A stretch of DNA of 5,132 nt from Desulfobacteraceae bacterium (lineage in GTDB: Bacteria > Desulfobacterota > Desulfobacteria > Desulfobacterales > UBA11574): NCBI GenBank assembly GCA_013203195.1, contig JABMQM010000601.1, positions 1 through 5,132 of the forward strand, read 5' to 3'. Below are positions 1-4,977 of the stretch, in pieces. A program made the translations under genes and the position numbers. The notes beneath the pieces are model-generated. The model saw only the letters and a list, made by a program, of their open reading frames with translations. It had not been told where the DNA came from and did no database searches. Each line of letters starts with the position of its first letter. Within the stretch, counting starts at the first letter, position 1.

Positions 1-108
1 TCGTTCCTCACACAATCTAACCTTATTCATTAGGAGTCCTTGTGCCAACATTTCAGTTGGAAAGTACTCAGATGAAGCAAACTCATTTTTCGCGCTTTTT
101 AAAAGCAA
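1..108 (-). CDS. Possible 5' end of an unidentified gene, cut by the window edge
   Basis: An open frame of 36 codons runs off the left edge on the minus strand, beginning at a TTG codon (108-106) and reading MLLKSAKNEFASSEYFPTEM and onward. An in-frame TAG lies just upstream. A strong ribosome-binding sequence AGGAGG (125-120) sits 11 bases before the TTG, a little further than ideal. A second in-frame start, ATG at 30-28, has AAGGA six bases ahead and could be the true start instead. The protein is not recognised and no family can be assigned from so short a piece. It points the same way as the homocysteine methyltransferase gene, 165 bases downstream of that gene's stop. Chance openness over 36 codons cannot be excluded. 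Confidence 0.35.
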   Translation of the reverse strand, partial: MLLKSAKNEFASSEYFPTEMLAQGLLMNKVRLCEER

Positions 109-273
109 CGCGTGGCTCTCCTCCTATAAGGTTATATTCTAACTATATTTGGTAATAATCAAGTGTTTTTTGAGTGCGAATGTCATGTGTTAGCAGCGCC
201 GCATAGAAGGCACAATGTATTGTAATATATGATAATTATCGATGAGAGGCATGCCTGAAAAAGCGCCTCAGCT

Positions 274-1284
274 TTAGGTGTCTGCTCCACGCATTTGTGC
301 GCTGTTTACGTTCTGAGCAATATATTGCAGATGCTCATAGTTTGTTCCGCAACACCCACCTAAAATTTTTACACCAAATTTTTTATTCAACTCAATCATC
401 AGGTTGCCCCAGTCAGATATGTCATCGGTTTGGAGCGTTCCTGCGCCATCCAATTTCGAGTGGTCGAGAGACGACGCGTTGGCCTGAAAACCGATTAGAC
501 GGGACAGGACCATTTGGGGCTGTTTATGCGCATTGAGAAACGATGGATAAGCACAATTAATCATGTAGCCGAGAGGTGGTCTGCTGCAAGCAGCATCAAT
601 CTCACGAAAGGAATGCTCAAGGCTGTTTCCGTCGAGAATTCTCCCTTCTCTGTTAATAACGAAACTGATGATATACGGAATATTGGCTTCCACCATGGAT
701 AGGGCTATGCCGGTTGCTTCAGGTAAAGCCGGCAACGTTGCTCCTATAAGAAAATCCACGCCTGCTTTAGCAAGCTGATTGATTTGCCAGAAATGAAATG
801 CTTTTGCATCATTTTTTGCAAGCCCTTCATCGGGCTTGTAGCAGTCGTTTCTACAACCGACAAGACCACCGATAAAGATATTTGCAGCCCAAGATCCCCA
901 TCTGTCCTTCAGATGCTTCAGAAATTTTACGGCATCGCCGTTCACATCATTTGTAATATGAGCTGTGGAAATGCGTTCTTGATTGGCCCGCCACGTCGGC
1001 GTGCAGATGGTAATAGGAACGCCTCCCTTGCGGGCAACATTAATAAAACCCTGATAAAGATTAGATAATGCTTTTTTACCGGCTTCCTCATAAATCAGGA
1101 GTGCATTTTCAAGGCGAGGATGTAAGTTAACATCTCCGGACCGTCTTAACGATTCAATGACGGCCGCTTCCGTTAATATAAAATCGTGATCATCGAGAAT
1201 CTTTTGTATATCCATATATCTTTCAGTGAACGCAGGCATAAACTGCCGGCGTTGAGCGTTAGCGAAATTCCAGTCAGAGTTCAT
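274..1284 (-). CDS. Homocysteine S-methyltransferase family protein
   Basis: Members of this family transfer a methyl group from a donor such as S-methylmethionine or betaine to homocysteine, using a zinc bound by three cysteines in a TIM barrel in the cytoplasm. The 336-residue product has the hallmark GGCCGT near the C terminus (residues 309-314, C311 and C312) and the third expected zinc ligand, C244, in MINCAYPS. TPTWRANQER (95-104) and the stretch TLPALPEATGIALS (183-196) also fit the family. The usual N-terminal DGAMGT-like motif is replaced by LTEAAVIESLRR (37-48), so the methyl donor cannot be predicted. The start is uncertain: ATG 1284 has no visible ribosome-binding site, and Met24 (codon 1215-1213) has only a weak one and still keeps the whole domain. 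The gene diverges from yefM, with only 76 bases between the two starts. Confidence 0.85.
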   Translation of the reverse strand: MNSDWNFANAQRRQFMPAFTERYMDIQKILDDHDFILTEAAVIESLRRSGDVNLHPRLENALLIYEEAGKKALSNLYQGFINVARKGGVPITICTPTWRANQERISTAHITNDVNGDAVKFLKHLKDRWGSWAANIFIGGLVGCRNDCYKPDEGLAKNDAKAFHFWQINQLAKAGVDFLIGATLPALPEATGIALSMVEANIPYIISFVINREGRILDGNSLEHSFREIDAACSRPPLGYMINCAYPSFLNAHKQPQMVLSRLIGFQANASSLDHSKLDGAGTLQTDDISDWGNLMIELNKKFGVKILGGCCGTNYEHLQYIAQNVNSAQMRGADT

Positions 1285-1310
1285 GCCATGGTTGGGTTAA
1301 CATTTACAGC

Positions 1311-1339
1311 TTGACAAATCAATGCCCCATATGTACACT
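1311..1339 (+). promoter_or_regulatory. Predicted sigma-70 promoter of yefM-yoeB
   Basis: A perfect -35 box TTGACA (1311-1316) is followed by a 17-base spacer and a -10-like TACACT (1334-1339, four of six consensus bases). The predicted start near 1346 would give a leader of about 15 bases that still contains the ribosome-binding site. The left operator half-site overlaps the -10 box, as expected for an autorepressed toxin-antitoxin promoter. The promoter lets this module be expressed independently of the minus-strand array. Confidence 0.7.
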
Positions 1340-1349
1340 AAGTTGTACA
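1332..1349 (+). promoter_or_regulatory. YefM-YoeB operator: two TGTACA repeats
   Basis: Two copies of the self-complementary hexamer TGTACA occupy 1332-1337 and 1344-1349. Their centres are 12 base pairs apart. In the studied E. coli YefM-YoeB system, repression uses TGTACA cores spaced 12 bp centre to centre, so core and spacing both agree. The left copy overlaps the -10 box. The right copy shares its last base with the AGGAGGTG ribosome-binding site (1349-1356), so bound repressor would cover the transcription start. Confidence 0.85.
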
Positions 1350-1360
1350 GGAGGTGCCCT

Positions 1361-1612
1361 ATGAAAGCGATAACATATACAGCCGCCCGGCAGAATCTTG
1401 CAAAAACCATGGAAGAGGTATGCAATGATCATGCGCCGGTTATTGTAACGAGAAAAAAGAGCAATTCCGTTGTCATCATGTCCCTCGAGGACTACGCAGC
1501 ACTCGAGGAAACAGCCTATCTCTTACGCTCCCCGAAAAACACCAGACGCTTAATAGAATCCATAGTTGAACTTGAAGACGGCAAGGGAACCGAAAGGGAG
1601 CTTGTTGAGTGA
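1361..1612 (+). CDS. yefM: Antitoxin YefM (Phd/YefM family)
   Basis: This is the antitoxin of a type II module. It binds and blocks the YoeB toxin and, alone or with the toxin, represses its own promoter. The 83-residue product has the same length as E. coli YefM and closely resembles it from memory: an N-terminal Phd/YefM DNA-binding fold with MKAITYTAARQNLAKTM at residues 1-17, DHAPVIVTR at 23-31, SLEDYAALEETAYLLRSP at 41-58, and a charged toxin-wrapping tail ending GKGTERELVE. ATG 1361 is chosen over an in-frame ATG at 1322 because AGGAGGTG (1349-1356) lies right before it, the operator and promoter precede it, and the resulting length is exact for the family. The stop overlaps the toxin start (GTGA, 1609-1612), giving translational coupling. 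It runs opposite to the cassette array. Confidence 0.96.
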   Translation: MKAITYTAARQNLAKTMEEVCNDHAPVIVTRKKSNSVVIMSLEDYAALEETAYLLRSPKNTRRLIESIVELEDGKGTERELVE

Positions 1613-1863
1613 AGCTGATTTTCTCCGAGCATGCCTGGGAGGACTACCTGTTTTGGCAAAAGACCGACAAAAAGATCCTCCGGCGAATCAACAAATTAAT
1701 TAAAGAAATCAAACGCAACCCCTTTGAAGGAATTGGGAAACCCGAGCCGCTAAAACATGCGCTTTCAGGATACTGGTCCCGCCGTATCAATGACGAGCAC
1801 AGAATCGTTTACAAAGTCGTCTCCGACGCCATCCATATCGCCCAACTCCGATACCATTACTGA
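1609..1863 (+). CDS. yoeB: mRNA-cleaving toxin YoeB
   Basis: YoeB is a RelE-superfamily ribosome-dependent mRNA endonuclease that stops translation when YefM is degraded. The 84-residue product is the same length as E. coli YoeB and keeps all the residues tied to catalysis: E46 (in KPEPLKH), R65 (in EHRIVY), and H83 and Y84 in the C-terminal RYHY. The SGYWSRRI block (53-60) and the RNPFEGIGKPEPLKH block (36-50) are also typical. Translation starts at GTG 1609, overlapping the antitoxin stop by four bases, with AAAGGGAG (ending at 1600) eight bases upstream inside yefM. Nothing suggests inactivation. It shares the yefM promoter and operator and converges on the minus-strand small ORF that ends at 1917. 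Confidence 0.96.
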   Translation: MKLIFSEHAWEDYLFWQKTDKKILRRINKLIKEIKRNPFEGIGKPEPLKHALSGYWSRRINDEHRIVYKVVSDAIHIAQLRYHY

Positions 1864-1881
1864 ATTTTCCCAAAAGACCCA

Positions 1882-1906
1882 ACGGCCTGCATAAGGGGCT
1901 GGCCGT
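1882..1906. terminator. Hairpin between convergent genes, possible weak terminator
   Basis: ACGGCC (1882-1887) pairs with GGCCGT (1901-1906). After a T-T mismatch, two more pairs form (1889-1890 with 1898-1899), leaving a 7-base loop. It lies in the 53-base gap between the convergent stops of yoeB and the 56-codon ORF, a natural place for a terminator. No true T-run follows on the plus strand, and on the minus strand the downstream bases are only modestly T-rich (TCTTTT after a few bases). It also abuts a GTTGGGT motif, so it could be part of a degenerate attC site instead. Confidence 0.3.
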
Positions 1907-1916
1907 GCTGCCTTGG

Positions 1917-2087
1917 CTACTTGTTTCCGGCAGTAACCAACATGGCATTACTCAGTAGAATGCCGGTGCTCGCCAGTCCCTCTTCATGCACTCGAAGTAG
2001 CACGAGGAAGCGTGCCCTGGCCCTTGTCCCAACAAAGGTAGCAACCACCAATGTAATCAGAAAAAGCAGGAGTGGACCCAGCCACAT
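1917..2087 (-). CDS. Small predicted membrane protein, 56 residues
   Basis: This open frame has not been matched to any family. It starts at ATG 2087-2085 with an AGGA ribosome-binding sequence (2098-2095) seven bases upstream and ends at TAG 1919-1917. The protein begins MWLGPLLLFLITLVVATFVG, a strong hydrophobic helix at about residues 2-20, followed at once by the basic TRARAR (21-26), a pattern giving N-out/C-in topology. The rest (RFLVLLRVHEEGLASTGILL and beyond) is moderately hydrophobic with no cysteines. It begins 38 bases after the GTTAGCC core motif at 2126-2120, the short leader usual for an integron cassette gene, and reads with the other cassette genes. It is the only gene candidate in the 329-base gap between yoeB and the methyltransferase. 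Chance occurrence remains possible. Confidence 0.5.
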   Translation of the reverse strand: MWLGPLLLFLITLVVATFVGTRARARFLVLLRVHEEGLASTGILLSNAMLVTAGNK

Positions 2088-2119
2088 TACTATATCCTAT
2101 ACCTTCTTGTTTTCTGTTC

Positions 2120-2152
2120 GGCTAACGGGCTCTTCAGTCGCAAATGTTGGGC
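2120..2152 (-). mobile_element. Probable truncated attC remnant (attC4)
   Basis: Read on the minus strand, this begins with GCCCAAC, a perfect match to the attC R'' consensus RYYYAAC, 40 bases after the methyltransferase stop. It ends with GTTAGCC, close to R' (GTTRRRY). The 3' half, TGAAGAGCCCGTTAG, resembles the 3' end of attC1, TGAAGCCTACGTTAG. R'' is also nearly complementary to the GTTAGGC that opens the methyltransferase cassette. However, only 19 bases separate R'' and R', too few for the paired L''/L' arms; the L'' arm appears missing. It is probably a deleted site, so the methyltransferase and the 56-codon ORF may now move as one unit or not at all. Confidence 0.4.
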
Positions 2153-2192
2153 CGATAGATATAAGAAACCAAAAAAATGGAAACCATTATAC

Positions 2193-2927
2193 CTATTCAT
2201 ATGTCGGCCCCTTCCACGGGATTAGCATTGGGACTTTACGCTGATATTGGCGATAATCGTCACCAAAATCAGATACTAGATCTTTTTCTTCAAGGATTGT
2301 TCCAATGTAAATCCAGGTCGTCCACAGGCAATTGAATAGCAGTCTATCAATCGTCAGATCTGGGCATGACCATATAAGCAAAATCACGAAAAAGTATAGG
2401 GGGTGGCGAACCCATAAGTAGGGTCCATAAACTGAGAACTGCTGTGGTCGAAGCGGTTTCCCACTCAAATGGACTCTGATTGCCTTGCGACCAAATGGAT
2501 CGAATGATTTTAATGCGTAAACACCCCAACCAATACCTGCGATTGACAGAAAAAATACGCCTCTTGCAATCCAACGTGGAAACCCTTGTAGTTCATACAA
2601 AAGTGTTGCTGAAGGTTGCCAAAAAACTACTATTATTACCAGTACAATGCTTGAAATTATTGTAAAAACTGCATCGTTATAATGCGATGGAATAATGTTG
2701 GACAAGCTGGCACGAAAACTTCTACGAATCATGTAGCTGTGCTGAATAAAAAACACAACTGAGAGCATTCCATCCCAGGCAAACACTTTTATTTCCGATA
2801 ACCCCATTTTAACGAGGTGCAATGATCCTATGAATAGAAAAATTACGAAAAAGAGCATAGATACTCTACCTATGAAGGTAGCGACCAACATGATTGACTT
2901 GGCTATCAATCGTTCCTTTTCAATCAT
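2193..2927 (-). CDS. Membrane methyltransferase, isoprenylcysteine methyltransferase / NnrU / MddA-like
   Basis: This is an integral inner-membrane SAM-dependent methyltransferase of 244 residues. The signature GPYLWVRHPLYFF (168-180), the EEKDL acidic pair (213-217) and GDDYRQYQRKVPMLIPW (222-238) form the cofactor-binding C-terminal region shared by isoprenylcysteine carboxyl methyltransferase and its bacterial relatives. About five or six hydrophobic segments are visible (roughly 13-38, 48-64, 88-105, 118-137, 176-190, 195-213). The layout, with FFIQHSYMIRRSF (59-71) and SFDPFGRKA before the motif, recalls MddA, which methylates methanethiol to dimethyl sulfide; this substrate is inference. 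ATG 2927 is chosen because AAGGAA lies seven bases upstream and because the longer frame back to 3110 would run through attC3. The cassette leader is only 26 bases and shows no promoter, so expression probably depends on transcription from upstream. Confidence 0.85.
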   Translation of the reverse strand: MIEKERLIAKSIMLVATFIGRVSMLFFVIFLFIGSLHLVKMGLSEIKVFAWDGMLSVVFFIQHSYMIRRSFRASLSNIIPSHYNDAVFTIISSIVLVIIVVFWQPSATLLYELQGFPRWIARGVFFLSIAGIGWGVYALKSFDPFGRKAIRVHLSGKPLRPQQFSVYGPYLWVRHPLYFFVILLIWSCPDLTIDRLLFNCLWTTWIYIGTILEEKDLVSDFGDDYRQYQRKVPMLIPWKGPTYE

Positions 2928-2947
2928 AATAGCTTTCCTTGTGACGG

Positions 2948-3080
2948 GCCTAACGCCAAGCTTCACTGGCGCACAGGGGTTAGGGGCAAACTGCCAATTT
3001 TTTCGCCCGTGGTCCCCGGAGGCGATGCGGCCCGAATAGCACCGCGCCTCTGGGTATCCACTTGCAAGCTTTTGTTGTGC
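2948..3080 (-). mobile_element. attC recombination site 3, 133 bases
   Basis: On the minus strand it opens with GCACAAC (3080-3074; R'' consensus RYYYAAC, one mismatch) and closes with GTTAGGC (2954-2948), a perfect R' match. Inner arms pair: AAGCTT at 3066-3071 with AAGCTT at 2958-2963, continued by CA/TG and TGG/CCA pairs with one unpaired base and some mismatches. The end GAAGCTTGGCGTTAGG closely matches the end of attC2 (TTAAGCTGGGCGTTATG). It starts 40 bases after the dehydrogenase stop and ends 20 bases before the methyltransferase start codon, exactly between two cassette genes. The long, poorly paired centre (about 2975-3055) is within the usual size range of attC sites. The G/TT cleavage point would be between 2954 and 2953. 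Confidence 0.78.
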
Positions 3081-3120
3081 AGTATGCCCGCAAATTCTGC
3101 TTGCGGCCATGACCGGTCAT

Positions 3121-4095
3121 TTAGCTTTCTATATCGACTACAACCTTGCCAGTGTGACGACCTTCCGTGAAATAACGGAACGCTTCGGGCACCTCACTTA
3201 GCTTGTACCGTTTGTCGACAACGGGAACGATCTTACCGGCTTCGATCAGCCCTTTCAGATCTGCCAAACCCGTATTTGGTCCCTCCGACACGAAACGGAA
3301 TTTCTGGCCCCCGGTTATCGAACCCCATAATCCAAAACAGAGAGCTTGAAGCATTCGAGGCACAGCACCGCCGACCATGGCATAAATACCATGAGGGCTT
3401 AATGCTCGTTTGTAATCGAACATCGAACGAACCCCTTGAACGTCAAGAATCAGGTCATAGAGTTGTCCATTTTGGGTGAAATCTTCTTTCGTATAATCGA
3501 TAACGTGGTCTGCACCAATGGACCGAACGACTTCCAACTTGTGTGCTTTGTCTACGCCCGTTACTTCCGTCCCGTTGAGCTTGGCAAGCTGTACCGCAAA
3601 TGTGCCCACGCCGCCACCAGCGCCATTAATTAAAACCTTCTGTCCAGGCTGAATCTGTCCGGTCTTGCGAAGTCCTTGGAGGGCTAAAACCCCTGCTTGG
3701 GGTACGGCCGCTGCTTCAACAAAAGTCGAATTAACCGGTTTTAGCTCAAAGGAACGTTCAGGAGCGCACGCATACTCGGCAAAACCGCCCCAGCTATCCC
3801 ATAGGTCGCCGAATACGTCATCGCCAAGTTGGAATCGCGTTACATTTTTACCAACCTCTTCGACCGTCCCTGCAATGTCAGCTCCAAGTATCTGCTTCTC
3901 CGGCTTTGGCTTGAATAGCCCGAATAGAAGGCGGTTAATAAACGACGTACCACTCTGAAACTCCCAGTCCCACGAGTTGATCGATGACGCATGCACTTTT
4001 ACCAGCACTTCGTCGTCTTTCGGTGTGGGTTTTGCCACCTCTTTGATCTGCAGACGGTCTGGGGATCCGTATTCAGTAAATACAATCGCTTTCAT
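3121..4095 (-). CDS. Zinc-independent medium-chain dehydrogenase/reductase, quinone oxidoreductase-like
   Basis: This is a soluble NAD(P)-dependent oxidoreductase of 324 residues, the usual length for quinone oxidoreductase-like medium-chain enzymes. The GroES-like substrate domain occupies about residues 1-125, with PGDE-type PKDDEVLVKVHASSIN (25-40) and GADIAGTVEEVG (71-82). The Rossmann domain carries the cofactor loop INGAGGGVGTFAVQLAK (156-172). An aspartate at the end of the second strand (D182 in VTGVDKAHK) favours NAD, but this is only a hint. The catalytic zinc cysteine and the GHE motif of classical alcohol dehydrogenases are absent, as is the four-cysteine structural zinc lobe, so it probably reduces activated double bonds or quinones. 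ATG 4095 has only a weak GGTGG ahead of it. It is the sole gene of the cassette between attC2 and attC3. Confidence 0.9.
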   Translation of the reverse strand: MKAIVFTEYGSPDRLQIKEVAKPTPKDDEVLVKVHASSINSWDWEFQSGTSFINRLLFGLFKPKPEKQILGADIAGTVEEVGKNVTRFQLGDDVFGDLWDSWGGFAEYACAPERSFELKPVNSTFVEAAAVPQAGVLALQGLRKTGQIQPGQKVLINGAGGGVGTFAVQLAKLNGTEVTGVDKAHKLEVVRSIGADHVIDYTKEDFTQNGQLYDLILDVQGVRSMFDYKRALSPHGIYAMVGGAVPRMLQALCFGLWGSITGGQKFRFVSEGPNTGLADLKGLIEAGKIVPVVDKRYKLSEVPEAFRYFTEGRHTGKVVVDIES

Positions 4096-4203
4096 GCGCC
4101 ACCACGATGGGCTTCGTTAACAAATTGAGTCGAATCATTGTAGTCAATAGTTTTAGTCGGCTTCGGGTCGAAAGCGGACTCCGAGGTTGATGGTCTCTAT
4201 GCC
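4096..4203 (-). other. Leader of the dehydrogenase cassette
   Basis: The 108 bases between the end of attC2 and the dehydrogenase start contain no ORF of note. This leader is longer than that of cassette C. It contains a TTGACT followed by poor -10 candidates and, within it, a TACAAT without a good -35 at the right distance, so no promoter can be called firmly. A short GC-rich inverted segment around 4158-4185 (GGCTTCGGG and nearby) may fold, but it has no T-run. Confidence 0.3.
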
Positions 4204-4293
4204 ACATAACGCCCAGCTTAACCAGCAGGGAAAAGCATAGCAACCTATAGGGAGCGGCGCTTTTGCCTGTCTGAGTTAAAGCTGTTGTTAGCA
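4204..4293 (-). mobile_element. attC recombination site 2, 90 bases
   Basis: This is the clearest attC in the window. On the minus strand it begins TGCTAAC (4293-4287) and ends GTTATGT (4210-4204, one mismatch to GTTRRRY). The arms at 4259-4284 and 4214-4236 pair in 22 of 23 positions. On the plus strand, which is the recombining bottom strand of this array, three single bases bulge out (4270, 4274, 4278), and there is one mismatch at 4265. Isolated unpaired bases on one arm are the feature that lets the integrase recognise the folded strand. R'' is the exact complement of the GTTAGCA that opens the same cassette at 4984-4978. The site begins only six bases after the toxin stop codon. Confidence 0.88.
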
Positions 4294-4299
4294 GTAATC

Positions 4300-4632
4300 T
4301 TATTTAGAATAAATCAATCTTTTCAAAAGGATATCTTCAACGTTCTGTCTCGCATCAAAAACAGACAAAACATAAACTTTCATTTCCGATATTCTGTATA
4401 TTATTCTCCAGGGAGGTATAATTAATTCACGATATATCGAGATACCTTGATCTTGAAGCTCTGGCACTATGCGGCCTCGTTCAGGAAGGGTGTAAAGGCT
4501 GGATGCTTTTTGTTTGATCTTTTTTAGTATGTTTAATGCATTGGCGGGGCTATCTTCTGCAATATGTTCGACAATTCCCTTTAAATCTTTTTCTGCAACT
4601 TCAGCCCATTCAATTTTGTAGTTGTCACTCAT
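4300..4632 (-). CDS. RelE/ParE superfamily toxin
   Basis: This is the toxin of a type II module, 110 residues with the compact RelE/ParE fold. Typical features are the N-terminal IEWAEVAEKDLKGIVEHI (8-25, strand then helix), LPERGRIVPEL (49-59), YRELIIPPWRIIYRI (67-81) and VYVLSVFDARQNVEDILLKRL (86-106). These resemble ParE or plasmid-stabilisation toxins more than ribosome-dependent RelE, so the target could be DNA gyrase or mRNA; the sequence does not settle it. The ATG overlaps the antitoxin stop (ATGA, 4632-4629), with only a weak ribosome-binding site, implying translational coupling. The stop is six bases from attC2, so the toxin fills the 3' end of its cassette. No truncation is seen. 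Confidence 0.9.
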   Translation of the reverse strand: MSDNYKIEWAEVAEKDLKGIVEHIAEDSPANALNILKKIKQKASSLYTLPERGRIVPELQDQGISIYRELIIPPWRIIYRISEMKVYVLSVFDARQNVEDILLKRLIYSK

Positions 4633-4910
4633 TTAAGCTTTTCTTTCAGTGTTTTTTCAATATCTTTGAAAACATCCTCCTGTGGCCTAACCTTGCCGTC
4701 TTTAATATCGGATTCGCCTTGTGAAACCAACTTCAATATCCCGATTGCATTACGCATATTTTCATAGCTTTTAGGGTCTTGAAGCACAGCCCGTGGTTCT
4801 CCATTTTGCGTTATTATTACTGGGCGATGGGTTTCGTTAATTTGATTAAGCAAATCAGCTGCCTTCGACTTAAGATAAGTAACAGACTTTATGTCGCTTG
4901 TAATATTCAT
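4629..4910 (-). CDS. Phd/YefM-family antitoxin
   Basis: This is the antitoxin partner of the RelE/ParE toxin; it neutralises the toxin and probably represses the shared promoter. The 93-residue product has the Phd/YefM N-terminal fold: NITSDIKSVTYLKSKAADLL (2-21), THRPVIITQNGEPRAVLQ (27-44) and DPKSYENM (45-52). A charged, presumably flexible C-terminal tail follows (about 65-93, rich in K, E and D). It differs strongly from the yefM product at 1361, so the two modules should not cross-neutralise, though this is inference. ATG 4910 is chosen over an in-frame GTG at 4919, because that GTG is itself part of an excellent ribosome-binding site GGAGGTGAT (4923-4915), with eight bases between GGAGG and the ATG. 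Confidence 0.92.
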   Translation of the reverse strand: MNITSDIKSVTYLKSKAADLLNQINETHRPVIITQNGEPRAVLQDPKSYENMRNAIGILKLVSQGESDIKDGKVRPQEDVFKDIEKTLKEKLK

Positions 4911-4930
4911 ATTTATCACCTCCAGTCCTC

Positions 4931-4959
4931 ATTTGATACTAAACATAGACCGAAGTCAA
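4931..4959 (-). promoter_or_regulatory. Predicted promoter of the cassette A toxin-antitoxin module
   Basis: On the minus strand TTGACT (4959-4954) is followed, after 17 bases, by TCAAAT (4936-4931); an overlapping TATCAA gives a 15-base spacer. The predicted transcription start near 4924 lies just upstream of the GGAGGTGAT ribosome-binding site. A near-palindromic TTTAGTATCAAA overlaps the -10 region and is a plausible autorepression site. A private promoter inside the cassette is usual for toxin-antitoxin cassettes in integrons. Confidence 0.5.
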
Positions 4960-4977
4960 GGCTTAATTTTAATGGAC

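Noticed and set aside
230..245. Fur-box-like TGATAATTATC
   Set aside because: It matches only part of the 19-bp consensus, and its position downstream of a gene in AT-rich sequence gives no supporting context.
1215..1262. attC-like GCGTTGAGCGTTAGCG on the plus strand inside the 5' end of the HMT gene
   Set aside because: No partner R'' or paired arm is found at a suitable distance, and the frame codes plausibly through it.
1921..2244. 107-codon plus-strand ORF across the gap and the methyltransferase 3' end
   Set aside because: It has no family resemblance and is low-complexity in part; it overlaps two better-supported minus-strand genes and probably arises as their antisense shadow.
2976..2990. 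Second R''-like motif (CCCTAAC, minus strand) inside attC3
   Set aside because: It misses the first consensus base, would give a site under 45 bases, and the outer pair with matching arms explains the site better.
2928..3110. N-terminal extension of the membrane methyltransferase in the same frame
   Set aside because: It runs straight through attC3, has no ribosome-binding site at its ATG, and adds about 61 polar residues unlike the family; ATG 2927 with AAGGAA is better.
4108..4189. Possible extra attC in the dehydrogenase leader, with GTTAACG on the minus strand and a GAGTC repeat
   Set aside because: The end motifs fit the consensus poorly, and pairing between the halves is limited to a few scattered bases.
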